Assembly (NCBI RefSeq): GCF_016741815.1
Contig: NZ_JAERRJ010000002.1
Coordinates: 124,001 to 188,000, forward strand
DNA length: 64,000 nucleotides
Direction: 5' to 3'
DNA from: Nocardia acididurans
Lineage (GTDB): Bacteria; Actinomycetota; Actinomycetes; Mycobacteriales; Mycobacteriaceae
Part shown: piece after piece, positions 47,182 to 56,587 of the stretch
How positions within the stretch are numbered: the stretch's first letter is position 1
How the letters are laid out: the number at the start of each line of letters is the position of its first letter
Translations under genes and position numbers: made by a program
The notes under the pieces: generated by a model
The model's database searches: none
The model's input: the letters and a program-made list of their open reading frames with translations, nothing else
Told to the model about the DNA's origin: nothing

Positions 47182-48766
47182 GGATGGTGACCCCGCGGTG
47201 CACGGTGCGCAGGCAGCGCGGGAGGGTGGCGCCGGCGGTCAGCGGCGGGAGGCCGGGGACTCGGGAGCGGGGGTCGGTGGACCAGCGCTGGACGGAGTCG
47301 GTCGCCGCGGCGACCACGAGGTCTTCGGCGTCCCACATGGCATAGGAGGCAGGGGCTCCGGGAACGAGGGTGCCCGCGAGGCCGTCGCGGACGCCGCCCG
47401 CGCGCCAGGCGCCGCGGGTGGCGGCGGCGAAGGCGGCGCGGGGAGAGATCTGATGGCCGGGGGTCCGGTGGTTGGCGGCGGCGCGGACGGCTTCCCACTG
47501 GTTGAGCGGCGTCACCGGGGAGTCGGAGCCGATGGCGAGGGAGATTCCGGCGGCGGCCATGGCGGAGAAGGGGTTCAGCGCGGCGGCGCGGTCCGCGCCG
47601 AGGCGGGTGACGTACATGCCCTCGGGGCCGCCCCAGGCGGCGTCGAAACCCGGTTGGACGCTGGCGATTACGCCCCACTGGGCGAGTTTGGCGATCTGGT
47701 CGGCGTCGAGCAGTTCGGCGTGTTCGAGGCGGTGGCCGCGGGAGGCGACGGCGGGGCCGCCGAGTTCGGCGACCACGCGCTCGATGCCGGTGACGACCGC
47801 GTCCATGGCGGCGTCGCCGATAACGTGGAAACCGGTCTGGATTCCGGCCTCGGTGCAGGCGAGGACGTGCGCGTAGATGGCGTCGGCGTCCAGGTGGGCG
47901 GTGCCGGTGGTGTCGCGGTCGGCGTAGGGTGCGCGCAGCCACGCGGTGTGCGAGCCGATCGAACCGTCCACGAACAGGTCGCCGCCGAGGGCGTGCACGC
48001 CGAGATCCTTCACCAGGGTGCGGGCCTCGTCGGCGGTGCGGACCGCCTGCCCCCAGTAGGCGCGCACCTCGACGCCGTGCGAAAAGGCCAGCAGCTCACG
48101 CACATCCGTCTCGCCGGAGATATCCGGGCCCGCGCATTCGTGTACGGCGGCGATGCCGTTGGCGGCGGCGTGGTCGAGCGCGGCGCGGCGGGCGGCATCG
48201 CGCTGGGCGCGGTCGAGCGCACCGTAGGCGGCCGCGCGCACCAGGTGGTGGGCGTCGTCGCGCAGCGGTTCACCGCGCGAAAACCCGGTCGCCGCCGTAA
48301 TTCCCGGGACGGCGTCCAACAGAGCCGTGGACGCGAGGGCCGAATGCACATCCACGCGAGCCAGATACACGCGGCGGCCGGGTGCGGCGGCGTCGATCTC
48401 CGCGAGGCTGGGCGGGCGGCCCTCCGGCCAGGCGGTGTCGTCCCACCCGTCGCCGAGAATGGTGCCGTCTGGGCGCGCGGCAGCGTACGCGCGCAACAGC
48501 TCCAGGCATTCGGCGAGTGAACGCGCCCGCGCCAGATCGAGTCCCGTGAGCTTCAATCCCAGCGCCGTCACGTGCACATGCGGGTCCACGAACGCGGGCG
48601 CGACGAACGCGCCGTCCAGTTCGATGATCTCCGCGTCCGGGTGCATGGCCCGGCCCGGCCGGTCCGCGCCGACCCACACCACGGTGCCGTCGGTCACCGC
48701 CATGGCCGTCGCGTCCGGATTACTCGGACTGTAGATACGGCCGCCGACAAGCAACTGGGTACTCAC
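47171..48766 (-). CDS. amidohydrolase family protein, YtcJ-like (Rv2052c-like position)
   Basis: 531 residues from a GTG at 48766 (VSTQLLVGGRIYS) with GGAAC upstream; the frame extends to 48907 but the added Arg-rich stretch is not family sequence. The metal-dependent hydrolase landmarks are the DPHVHVTALG entry, LFVDGSIGSHTAWL, GFHVIGDAAMDAVV, HRLEHAELLD and IGSDSPVTPLNQWEAV, as in Amidohydro_3/YtcJ enzymes. Substrates are probably N-substituted amides, not determinable here. It is in an operon with lnt, the arrangement found in mycobacteria. Confidence 0.9.
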   Translation of the reverse strand: MSTQLLVGGRIYSPSNPDATAMAVTDGTVVWVGADRPGRAMHPDAEIIELDGAFVAPAFVDPHVHVTALGLKLTGLDLARARSLAECLELLRAYAAARPDGTILGDGWDDTAWPEGRPPSLAEIDAAAPGRRVYLARVDVHSALASTALLDAVPGITAATGFSRGEPLRDDAHHLVRAAAYGALDRAQRDAARRAALDHAAANGIAAVHECAGPDISGETDVRELLAFSHGVEVRAYWGQAVRTADEARTLVKDLGVHALGGDLFVDGSIGSHTAWLRAPYADRDTTGTAHLDADAIYAHVLACTEAGIQTGFHVIGDAAMDAVVTGIERVVAELGGPAVASRGHRLEHAELLDADQIAKLAQWGVIASVQPGFDAAWGGPEGMYVTRLGADRAAALNPFSAMAAAGISLAIGSDSPVTPLNQWEAVRAAANHRTPGHQISPRAAFAAATRGAWRAGGVRDGLAGTLVPGAPASYAMWDAEDLVVAAATDSVQRWSTDPRSRVPGLPPLTAGATLPRCLRTVHRGVTIHAS

Positions 48767-49010
48767 GGCGTTCCAGTCTGCCGCACGCGCGCGTCCTGGT
48801 CGCAACCGCCGTCGCGCCGACTCGATCACAGCACGACGAGGCCGCGTCGCCGCGCGCCTCAGCCGTGCCATCGCGTATCGCCACCACCGACGCGGCCTTG
48901 TCACCATTCGCCGCAGCCGCGCCGACCATGCGGCGCGGTCCCCGTTACGGCGGTCGCGTCGACCTGGTGGCGGGCCGGGCGGCGGGGCATCAGCGCGCCC
49001 CGGAACGCCG

Positions 49011-49041
49011 CGAGCGGGCCGACAGTTCGTCGGCCCGCTCG
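49011..49041 (-). terminator. terminator after fxsA
   Basis: A perfect 13-bp stem (CGAGCGGGCCGAC at 49011-49023 and its complement at 49029-49041) with loop AGTTC, about 20 bases beyond the fxsA stop. The rest of the 295-base gap to the amidohydrolase start presumably holds that gene's promoter; nothing else is clear. Confidence 0.8.
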
Positions 49042-49061
49042 TGGCTGGATCGGAGGTGTGT

Positions 49062-49559
49062 CTACTGCGGATCGATGGCGCGGTAGGTGGTGCGGCCCTG
49101 GCCGTCGTCGTAGTACTCGCTGACCACGGTGGCGTCGATGACCTCGCCGTCGGGGTCGATGACCACGTTGCGGTAGCCGTACGGGCCGACCGCGGTGGCC
49201 ACCCGGTTGATCCGGCGGGCCGCGAAAGCGGCCACGACCGGGCGCAGCACGAACCGGGTCACCGGGGTGAGCGCGAGCAGGCCGAGGAACGAGGTGAGCA
49301 GGCCGGGTACGAACATGAGCACCGCGCCCAGGGTGACCAGCGCGCCGTCGGCGACCGCGGTACTCGGGTCGATCTCGCCGCGCGAAGCCTTGCGGAAGCT
49401 CTCGAAGACGCGGCGGCCCTGCGAGCGGACCAGGATCAGACCGGCGGCCGATCCGGCGAGCAGCAGCAGAATGGTCGGGAACACGCCGATGAAATGACCC
49501 ACGAGCACGAGCGTGGCGATCTCGGCGGCGAAGTAGGCGAGGAACAGCAGTGCGGGCAT
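49062..49559 (-). CDS. fxsA: FxsA family membrane protein
   Basis: 165 residues from the ATG at 49559, favoured over 49577 because GGAAAGGA lies eight bases before it. It starts directly with membrane helices (ALLFLAYFAAEIATLVLVGHFIG, TILLLLAGSAAGLILVRSQG) and has the FxsA region VADGALVTLGAVLMFVPGLLTSFLGLLALTP. The C-terminal tail is hydrophilic. FxsA in E. coli alleviates F-exclusion of phage T7; the physiological role elsewhere is unclear. Its position beside the amidohydrolase and lnt matches M. tuberculosis Rv2053c. Confidence 0.92.
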   Translation of the reverse strand: MPALLFLAYFAAEIATLVLVGHFIGVFPTILLLLAGSAAGLILVRSQGRRVFESFRKASRGEIDPSTAVADGALVTLGAVLMFVPGLLTSFLGLLALTPVTRFVLRPVVAAFAARRINRVATAVGPYGYRNVVIDPDGEVIDATVVSEYYDDGQGRTTYRAIDPQ

Positions 49560-49667
49560 CGGGACGATCCTTTCCATCGATCCACCCGTACAACGTGCGA
49601 AGCGGCGAATTTTCTCCCGGGCCCCGATGTGGCGCACAGCACCCGGTGCGAAATCTACAGTTGAGGG

Positions 49668-50462
49668 GTGGAAGACGGGGGTTCGGCCCGGTTCGTGGCC
49701 GACGGCGTACACGCCGAGGTCGCGGGGTCGGGGCCGCCGGTGGTGTTCACCCATGACGCGCTCTCGCACAGCGGCTCGTGGGATGCGCAGTTCGAGGCGC
49801 TGGCCGCGGGCTATCGGGTGGCGCGGTGGGATCGGCGCGGGTACGGGCGCACGCCCCGGCCCACCGGACCGTATTCGAGTTCGGCGGATCTGGCGGCGGT
49901 GGTCCGGGCCGTCTCACCGGAACCGGCGACCTTGGTCGGGTGTTCGTTCGGCGGGCTGATCACGCTGTGGTGCGCGCTCGAGCATCCCGAACTCGTCGGC
50001 CGGCTAGTGCTGATCGGGTCACTGGTCAGCGGGCTGTCGCTGAGCGAGCACTTCCTCACCCGGGGCGGGCGCGACATCCCGACCCACGACGACCCGGTCC
50101 CCGAGCAGATCGCCTACTGGACCGAGACCGATCCGTGGTTCGTTGCGCCCTCGAATCCCGCTGCGCGGCAACGACTTCGCGAGATGCTCGACAACAGCCC
50201 CGGCAATCTGACGCCGCCCATGGAGCTCGAGCGCATGTCGCAGGAATCCGCGCTGGCCCGCCTCGGCGAGATCACCGTGCCGACCCTGCTGATCGTCGGC
50301 GACCTCGACCACCCCGATGTGCACGCGCATGCCGGGGCGATCGAGGGCGGCATCGCGGGCGCGCAGCGCGTCGTGCTGGGCGGCTGCGGGCATCTGCCGC
50401 AACTGGAGACGCCCGCCGCCTGCACCACGGTGCTGCGCGAATTCCTCGACGAGACCGCGTAA
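49668..50462 (+). CDS. alpha/beta hydrolase
   Basis: 264 residues from a GTG at 49668. The fold is evident from VVFTHDALSHSGSWDAQFEAL (oxyanion region with Asp instead of the more usual Gly), YRVARWDRRGYGRTPRP, the nucleophile elbow VGCSFGG with Ser93, the acid in LIVGDLDHPDVH, and the catalytic His in LGGCGHLPQLE. All triad members are present. Substrate unknown. It is divergent from fxsA and convergent with the NarL-type regulator, seven bases away. Confidence 0.9.
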   Translation: MEDGGSARFVADGVHAEVAGSGPPVVFTHDALSHSGSWDAQFEALAAGYRVARWDRRGYGRTPRPTGPYSSSADLAAVVRAVSPEPATLVGCSFGGLITLWCALEHPELVGRLVLIGSLVSGLSLSEHFLTRGGRDIPTHDDPVPEQIAYWTETDPWFVAPSNPAARQRLREMLDNSPGNLTPPMELERMSQESALARLGEITVPTLLIVGDLDHPDVHAHAGAIEGGIAGAQRVVLGGCGHLPQLETPAACTTVLREFLDETA

Positions 50463-50469
50463 CCGGCGT

Positions 50470-51132
50470 TCAGGCGTTGCCCGGCCGGACCAGCCCGGTC
50501 TCGTAGGCGAGCACCACGGCCTGTACCCGGTCGCGCAGATCGAGTTTGGTGAGCACCCGTCCGACATGGGTTTTCACCGTCGCCTCGGACAGGAACAGGG
50601 CCGAGGCGATCTCGGCGTTGGAGCGTCCGGCGGCGATGTGCTCGAGCACCTCCCGCTCGCGGGCGGTGAGGACATCGAGCACCGACGGATCGCGTCCGGC
50701 GGCCGGATCATCGGCGATGAGCCTGTCCAGCAGCCGCTTGGTGACCTTGGGTGAGACCACCGCGTCACCGCCCGCCACACTGCGGATGGCCGAGATCAGA
50801 TCCTCCGGCGGGGTGTCCTTGAGCAGGAAGCCGCTCGCCCCGGCCCGCAGCGCGCCCAGCGCGTGCTCGTCCAGATCGAAGGTGGTCATGACGAGAACCC
50901 GGCTGCCGCAACCGGATTCGATGATCCGGGCGGTGGCGGTGACGCCGTCGGTGACGGGCATCCGCACATCCATGAGCACCACGTCGGGGCGCAGTTCCTG
51001 GGCCCGCGCGATGGCGGCGGCGCCGTTGTCGGCCTCGCCCACCACCTCCAGATCGGGGTGCGCGCCGAGCACCATCTTCAATCCGGCACGCATGAGTTCC
51101 TGGTCATCGACTACGAGAACGGTGATCGGCAC
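50470..51132 (-). CDS. NarL/LuxR-type response regulator
   Basis: 220 residues from a GTG at 51132. Receiver domain with VVDDQE and phospho-acceptor Asp55 (VVLMDVRMP), Thr in VLVMTTFD and Lys in GFLLKDTPPEDL. The C-terminal LuxR helix-turn-helix is LTAREREVLEHIAAGRSNAEIASALFLSEATVKTHVGRVLTKL. It forms an operon with its cognate kinase, whose stop lies four bases before. Regulon unknown. Confidence 0.95.
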   Translation of the reverse strand: MPITVLVVDDQELMRAGLKMVLGAHPDLEVVGEADNGAAAIARAQELRPDVVLMDVRMPVTDGVTATARIIESGCGSRVLVMTTFDLDEHALGALRAGASGFLLKDTPPEDLISAIRSVAGGDAVVSPKVTKRLLDRLIADDPAAGRDPSVLDVLTAREREVLEHIAAGRSNAEIASALFLSEATVKTHVGRVLTKLDLRDRVQAVVLAYETGLVRPGNA

Positions 51133-51136
51133 CCAC

Positions 51137-52309
51137 TCAATCTAGTGGGGACCGGTCGTCGTCGGTCCGATCGAGGGGGATGGTGGCGCGCACCGCCCAG
51201 CCACCCTGGCTGTTGCGGCCGGTGCTGAGGGTGCCGCCGAGCACCGCCATGCGCTCGCGCATGCCGACCAGGCCGAGGCCGCTGCCGGGGATGGTGGCCG
51301 GCACTCCCCCGGTGTCGACGGCCTCGATCGTCACCTCGGTGTCGCGGCGGATGACGCGGACGTCGGCGTGCGCGTCCGATCCGGCGTGGCGCAGCGTATT
51401 GGTGAGCGACTCCTGGACGATCCGGTGGATGCCGAGGCTGATTTCCGGACTGAGGGAATCGATTTCGCCCGCGAGCTCGAGCGAGATATCCAGTCCGGCG
51501 CTGCGCATCATGTCGACCAGGTTGGCGATTCCGGCGGTGCCGTGCTGCGGCAGCTGCTCGGGCGCGTGTTCGGTGCGCAGCAGTTCGACCGTGCGGCGCA
51601 GTTCGCGCAGGGCTTCGCGGCCGGTGCCCGCGATGGTGCCGAGCGCCTTCTCGGCGGTGTCCGGATCGTGGCGCAGGGCGTAGCGGGCGCCGTCGGCCTG
51701 CACGATGATGACGCTCACCGCGTGCGCGACCACATCGTGGAGTTCGCGGGCGATGCGGGTGCGTTCGGTGGCCACGGCGTCGTGAGCGCGGCGTTCCCGG
51801 TCGTAGTCGGCGACGGCCAGGCGCGCGGCGACCTCGGCGTCGTAGGCGTGCCGGGCGCCGATGAACTCGGCCAGGGTCCAGCACAGGGCGTAGAAGACGG
51901 CGGTGAAGGGGGCATCACCGCCCTCGGGCTCGCCGACCAGTTCCCAGGAGATCACGGTGTCGGCGACGAGGGCGCACAGGTACCAGAGTCCTTCGCGGCG
52001 GCCCACATACGCGACGAGCGTGTAGAGCATGATGCCGAGACCGAGCAGCGCCGGATGCACGGAGGGGTCGTTACCCGCCCAGTGGATGAGGCTGGCGGAG
52101 ATGGAGACGACGAGGAGCACGGTGGCCGCCACCCGCGTATGGGTGCGGCGGAAGACGATCGGCGCGGTGAGCGCCAGGCTCAGGACGAGATAGGCCGCCT
52201 TCTGGGTGCTTTCGCCGATGGCGAGGACATCGATGACGAGCAATCCCAGGGCCAGCATCGAATCGGAGATCAGTGGCTTGTCACGCAGCCACAGGCTGAA
52301 CCGGCGCAC
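51137..52309 (-). CDS. NarL-type sensor histidine kinase (HPK7)
   Basis: 390 residues from a GTG at 52309. Four or five N-terminal membrane helices (LALGLLVIDVLAIG, AAYLVLSLALTAPIVF and following) form the sensor region. The HisKA_3 dimerisation box has His191 (RIARELHDVVAHAVSVI), and the ATPase domain ends with GSGLGLVGMRERMAVLGG. The DesK/NarX-like class usually responds to membrane or antibiotic stress; the signal here is unknown. Confidence 0.94.
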   Translation of the reverse strand: MRRFSLWLRDKPLISDSMLALGLLVIDVLAIGESTQKAAYLVLSLALTAPIVFRRTHTRVAATVLLVVSISASLIHWAGNDPSVHPALLGLGIMLYTLVAYVGRREGLWYLCALVADTVISWELVGEPEGGDAPFTAVFYALCWTLAEFIGARHAYDAEVAARLAVADYDRERRAHDAVATERTRIARELHDVVAHAVSVIIVQADGARYALRHDPDTAEKALGTIAGTGREALRELRRTVELLRTEHAPEQLPQHGTAGIANLVDMMRSAGLDISLELAGEIDSLSPEISLGIHRIVQESLTNTLRHAGSDAHADVRVIRRDTEVTIEAVDTGGVPATIPGSGLGLVGMRERMAVLGGTLSTGRNSQGGWAVRATIPLDRTDDDRSPLD

Positions 52310-52371
52310 CCCACCACCCTACGGTGCGATACCGGTTTGCCCGGGATTGTCTGCTCTGCTTGGCTCAGCGG

Positions 52372-53139
52372 ATGGGTTTCGGAGACTGGGCGGTCCTACT
52401 GACTGCGGCCACGGCCGCCGGCTGGGTGGACGCGGTGGTGGGCGGCGGCGGGCTGATCGTGCTGCCGACGCTGTTCGTGGTACTGCCCGGCGTCGCCCCG
52501 GCAACCGCCCTGGGCACCAACAAGATCGCGGCCTTCTCCGGCACCAGCGCCGCGGTGATCACCTTCGCGCGCAAGGTGCCGATGAAATGGAAGGCGCTGC
52601 TGCCCGCCGCCGGACTGGCGGCGGTGACCTCGGCGGCCGGATCCGCGGCGGTCTCCCTCATCGACCGGGAGCTGTTCATTCCCATCGTGATGGTGGTGCT
52701 GGTGGGCGTGGCCGTCTTCATCACCCTGCGGCCGTCCATCGGCGTCACCATGGCCACCCATCCGCCGACCCGCCGCAAGACGATCCTGGTGATCGGCCTG
52801 GCCGCCGGGCTCATCGGGTTGTACGACGGCATCCTCGGCCCCGGCACGGGCACCTTCCTGATCATCACCTTCGCGACCCTGCTCGGCACCGAGTTCGTGC
52901 GCGCGGCCGCCATGGCGAAGGTCATCAACTGCGGCTCCAACCTCGGCTCGCTGATCTTCCTGGGCGCCACCGGCCACGTGCTGTGGACACTCGGCCTGGC
53001 CATGGCGGTCGCGAATGTCGCGGGCTCCATCGTGGGTTCGCGCATGGCGCTCGCCAAGGGCGCGGGTTTCGTGCGCGTCGTGCTGCTGGTCGTGGTGGTG
53101 GCCATGGTGATTCGCCTGGGCTGGCAGCAGTTCGCCTGA
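52372..53139 (+). CDS. TSUP (TauE/SafE) family sulfite/organosulfonate-type permease
   Basis: 255 residues from the ATG at 52372. Eight membrane helices in two repeats. The first repeat contains AAGWVDAVVGGGGLIVLPTLF and ATALGTNKIAAFSGTSAAVITF, the second has IGLYDGILGPGTGTFLIITFATLLG and AKVINCGSNLGSLIFL, which are the TSUP signatures. It transports small sulfur- or carbon-containing anions. Gene context gives no clue to the substrate. Confidence 0.92.
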   Translation: MGFGDWAVLLTAATAAGWVDAVVGGGGLIVLPTLFVVLPGVAPATALGTNKIAAFSGTSAAVITFARKVPMKWKALLPAAGLAAVTSAAGSAAVSLIDRELFIPIVMVVLVGVAVFITLRPSIGVTMATHPPTRRKTILVIGLAAGLIGLYDGILGPGTGTFLIITFATLLGTEFVRAAAMAKVINCGSNLGSLIFLGATGHVLWTLGLAMAVANVAGSIVGSRMALAKGAGFVRVVLLVVVVAMVIRLGWQQFA

Positions 53140-53178
53140 GCCGCAACGCCTTCACCACCCGCTCGTACCATGGGCCGT

Positions 53179-54013
53179 ATGCCTGTCGAGCCGGTCGATA
53201 TCGCCGGGGCCATGGTGGACGTCGCCGTCCCGGGCCGCCCGGCGCGGGTGGCGGGCATCAGCATGGCCGGATTTCGCGGTGCGGCAGCGCATCCCGTCGA
53301 TCTGCAGCTGATCCCCTACCCGGCGCTGACGATCTTCCTCGATTTCACCGGCGACGTCACGCCGGCCGATGCGACGGCCGGGACGCGGATCCACGGCGGC
53401 GGCGTCCTCGGCCTGGCTCTCTCGCGGATGCACGGTCGCGGACGCGATGTCGACCTGCTGCAGATCCGGCTGTCACCGGTGGTCGCGCACGCGGTGCTGG
53501 GCGGCACGCCGGGTCCGGGTGACACGGTGGTCGCGCTGGAGGAGTTCTGGGGCCGCGATACCGAAGCGACCGTGTCCCGCCTGCGGACCGCGCCCTCGTG
53601 GGACGAACGATTCGAGATCGCGCACAGCACACTCGTGCGCCGGTTGACCGCGGGCCGAGCCGTCGATCCGGAAGTCGCCTACGCCTGGCGGCGAATCGTG
53701 CACAGCCGTGGGCGAATTCGCGTCGAGCGCCTGGCCGCCGATATCGGCTGGAGCCCCAAGCGGCTGTGGGCACAGCTGTCGCTCCCAGCTCGGCGTGACC
53801 CCCAAACGCGCCGCACAGCTGGTCCGTTTCGACGAGGCCGCGCACCGTCTCGCGGCGGGCCACAACGCCGCCGCCGTCTCGGCCGACTGTGGTTTCACCG
53901 ATCAATCCCATCTGTGCCGCGAATCCCTCGGTTTCGCCGAGCTGACACCGGCCGCACTGGCGGTGGCGCCGTGGCTCACGGTCGACCCGATCGCGTGGGC
54001 GACGCCCGCCTAG
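53179..54013 (+). pseudogene. AraC family regulator split by a frameshift
   Basis: The first part (from the ATG at 53179) encodes an N-terminal ligand domain and the first half of the AraC helix-turn-helix (RIRVERLAADIGWSPKRLWAQL). The homology then continues in the next frame from about 53783 (SQLGVTPKRAAQLVRFDEAAHRL ... FTDQSHLCRESLGF) to a stop at 54013. Skipping one base near 53779-53785 (a TCGCTCCC run) rejoins a complete regulator of about 277 residues. It is either a true single-base frameshift or a sequencing error. Without it, the first frame runs on into the next gene. The hydrolase downstream may be its target. Confidence 0.85.
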
Positions 54014-54124
54014 GGAAGATTTTTCCAATACTTCCGGCCGTCGTGCGGCGAGGCTGCTGTCGTAGCGCAAGCACGCACATCCATGCGCCGGCTCCGGCGA
54101 CGCGGTGTGGTCGAGGAGGTAGAG

Positions 54125-55123
54125 ATGAGTGACACCACAGGCACCGAGCGCGCGCCCCTGGGGGTGCGGCTGCTCGCGGCCGTGCAGCAGGAGCCGGACT
54201 GGCCGACGCTGACCGAGGAGCGTTTGATCGCCTACCGGGAGGCGGCGAATCGCCGAGCCGGCTCCCGATTCCTCCGGCCGATCACCGGTTTTCCGGCGAG
54301 CGGCGTCGAAATCCGCTGGCAGGAACTGGTTCTGGCCGATCGGGTCGTCCGGATCCGGGTGTACCGCCCACGCACCGCCACCTCCCCCTTGCCACTCATC
54401 GTGCACGTGCACGGCGGCGCGGTGGTCGGCACGGCGGCGCAATGCGATTGGGCCAACAGCCATTTCGCCGCGCACCTGCCCGCGGTGGTCGTCTCGGTGG
54501 AACACCGACTGATCGATCCGCGCACTCCCCTGACCGCGGCCGTGGACGACGACTGGGATGTCCTCACTCAGGTGCGCGGTCACGCGGCCGACTGGGGAAT
54601 CGACCCCGATCGCATCGCGGTGGCCGGGGAGAGCGGCGGCGCGCTGATCTCCGCCCTCACCGCGATTCGCGCCCGGGACGCGGGCCTGCCGTTGCGAGCG
54701 CAGGTTCTGGTCAATCCCGTGACCGACGTGTCCGAGTCGGCCTTCGACCACCCGTCGATGACCCGCTATCCCCACACGCCCACCCTGCACGTCGACAAAC
54801 TCCGCTGGATATTCCCGCTGGCAGCGGCCGGATCCGAGGCCCGCGCGGTCTCACCCCGGTACGCCGACGCCACCGGTCTCGCCCCGGCCCTGGTGGTCGT
54901 TCCCGTCCTGGACCCGCTCGCCGACCACGGCCGCCGCTACGTCGAACGGCTCCGCGAGTTCGGCACGCCCGCACGACTTTCCGAACATCCCGGCGCCCCG
55001 CACGCCTTCCTCGCCCTGCCCGGCCTGGTTCCCCAGGCCAGGGCCGCCCGCGCCGCCATCCTCGGATTCCTGCGCGAGCGGCTGGCCGCACACCCGGCGG
55101 TCGAGCCCGCCGAGCAGGGCTGA
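54125..55123 (+). CDS. alpha/beta hydrolase, HSL-like carboxylesterase
   Basis: 332 residues from the ATG at 54125 behind GGAGGTAGAG. Hormone-sensitive-lipase family features are the oxyanion motif HVHGGA (HGG with Ala rather than the fourth Gly), nucleophile AGESGGAL with Ser170, acid near VVPVLDPLADHG and catalytic His in PGAPHAFLAL. It should hydrolyse short-chain esters. It lies 110 bases after the frameshifted AraC gene on the same strand. Confidence 0.9.
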   Translation: MSDTTGTERAPLGVRLLAAVQQEPDWPTLTEERLIAYREAANRRAGSRFLRPITGFPASGVEIRWQELVLADRVVRIRVYRPRTATSPLPLIVHVHGGAVVGTAAQCDWANSHFAAHLPAVVVSVEHRLIDPRTPLTAAVDDDWDVLTQVRGHAADWGIDPDRIAVAGESGGALISALTAIRARDAGLPLRAQVLVNPVTDVSESAFDHPSMTRYPHTPTLHVDKLRWIFPLAAAGSEARAVSPRYADATGLAPALVVVPVLDPLADHGRRYVERLREFGTPARLSEHPGAPHAFLALPGLVPQARAARAAILGFLRERLAAHPAVEPAEQG

Positions 55124-55211
55124 CAACCGGCCCGGCGCGATCCGCGCCGGTCTCCGCTCGCGCACAGTCCGGCACACCCGGTCTCACGACCCTCGAATTA
55201 GGATTTCGGGG

Positions 55212-55922
55212 GTGGACCTACTGTTCGAGACGCGCGCGTCGGATTCGGCGTGGATCGACACCGTGTGGACGTGCCGCAGCGAGCGGGTCACCGAGATGAC
55301 CAGCGTCGCGAGTGAAACGTGGGGGCTGGTGTTCTGGGAGCAGCGCGGGGTCGCACACGCGGCGGTGACGGGGCCCGAAAGCCGGTGCGGGACAGCGCCG
55401 GTGCCGGAGGGGGCGGATTTCGTCGGGATCCAGTTCGCGGTCGGCACCTCGCTGCGCATGATCGCCGCGCCGGCACTGGTGGACAGTGGTCTGCAGCTAC
55501 CGGATGTGAGCGGTCGCGGGTTCTGGCTCGACGGGAGTCGATGGGAGACACCGGGACTCGACGATGCCGAGGCGCTGGTCGAACGACTCGTCCGGGGCGG
55601 GGTGCTGGTCCGGGATCCGCTGGTGGCGCAGACGCTGCGCGGGCAGAGTCCGGCCGCCACCGAGCGCACGATCGAGCGGCGGTTCCGGGCGGCGACGGGG
55701 CTCACCCAGGGCGCGGTGCGGCAGATCGGGCGGGCCAGAACAGCGGCGATCCTGCTGGCCACCGGTGAGCAGCCGGGTGTCGTGGTCGACAAGCTCGGGT
55801 ACTACGACGAACCGCATCTCGCCCGCGCGCTGCGCCGGTTCGTCGGCCGGACGGCCGGGCAGCTGCGCGACGGCGACGGTGGTGCGATCGCGCTGGATCC
55901 GGCGCAGCGCACCACGGTGTGA
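55212..55922 (+). CDS. AraC-like helix-turn-helix regulator
   Basis: 236 residues from a GTG at 55212 with AGGAT upstream. The N-terminal part (WTCRSERVTEMTSVASETWGLVFWEQ) is like the DUF6597 or AraC sensor half. The C-terminal half contains a relaxed AraC DNA-binding domain (ERTIERRFRAATGLTQGAVRQIGRARTAAILL, DKLGYYDEPHLARALRRFVGRTAGQL). It is convergent with a DHFR-like reductase gene six bases away, a pairing common in actinobacteria. Confidence 0.85.
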   Translation: MDLLFETRASDSAWIDTVWTCRSERVTEMTSVASETWGLVFWEQRGVAHAAVTGPESRCGTAPVPEGADFVGIQFAVGTSLRMIAAPALVDSGLQLPDVSGRGFWLDGSRWETPGLDDAEALVERLVRGGVLVRDPLVAQTLRGQSPAATERTIERRFRAATGLTQGAVRQIGRARTAAILLATGEQPGVVVDKLGYYDEPHLARALRRFVGRTAGQLRDGDGGAIALDPAQRTTV

Positions 55923-55928
55923 CACGGC

Positions 55929-56504
55929 TCAGTGCTGCACCGTGTAGATCAGTTTGGCCACGCCGTTGGCGTAGCTGGCCGACTCAGTGAGGCGCAGCTG
56001 CTGCTTGTCGCGGTCGGCGCGGCTGAACAGGCTCTTGCCCGCACCCAGCAGGACCGGGAACACCAGCAGGTTGTAGCGGTCGATCAGATCGGCCTCGCCG
56101 AGGCGGCGGGCCAGTTCGGCGCTGCCGTGGATGAAGATGCCGCCGCCCTCGGTCTGCTTGAGCGCGGCGACGTCCTCGGTCGAGCGCAGGATCGTGGTCT
56201 CGCCCCAGCCGTCGACGAGATCGGCCTCGGTGAGGGCGCTCGACACCACGTATTTCGGCAGCTCCTTGTAGGCGGCGTGGTCCTCGGAGTCACGCCAGTA
56301 CGGCGCGAACGCCTCGTAGCTGCGGCGGCCGAACAGCAGCGCGGTGGTGTCGGCGAGTTCTTCGGCCTTGAGCGAGTAGGCCTCGGGCACGAATTCGGTG
56401 TCCATCACCCAGCCGCCGCTGCGATGCCCCTCGGCCTTGCCGCCCGGCGAGTCGACCACGCCGTCGAGCGACATGAAGCCCGTGTAGACCAGTTCCCGTG
56501 TCAT
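55929..56504 (-). CDS. dihydrofolate reductase-like (RibD C-terminal domain) protein
   Basis: 191 residues with a near-perfect AGGAGGT site nine bases before the ATG. The N terminus RELVYTGFMSLDGVVDSPGG, the DTTALLFGRRSYEAFAPYW segment and the FIHGSAELARRLGEADLIDRYNLLVFPVLLGAGKSLF stretch are diagnostic of the RibD_C/YyaP-like family. These bind NADPH; the substrate is not known and is not necessarily a pterin or flavin precursor. It is a single gene, likely well translated. Confidence 0.92.
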   Translation of the reverse strand: MTRELVYTGFMSLDGVVDSPGGKAEGHRSGGWVMDTEFVPEAYSLKAEELADTTALLFGRRSYEAFAPYWRDSEDHAAYKELPKYVVSSALTEADLVDGWGETTILRSTEDVAALKQTEGGGIFIHGSAELARRLGEADLIDRYNLLVFPVLLGAGKSLFSRADRDKQQLRLTESASYANGVAKLIYTVQH

Positions 56505-56587
56505 TTCCTACCTCCTGAGTCAGCGACGATGTTCAGCCTATGGGCTGATTCCGCCGCCGTCTTGGACAGAAACGACACGCTCTCGAC

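Noticed and set aside
53783..54132. Continuation of the first AraC frame to 54132 as a 320-residue protein
   Set aside because: After about 53782 this frame becomes Arg/Gly-rich shadow sequence and overlaps the next gene, while the AraC homology continues in the neighbouring frame.
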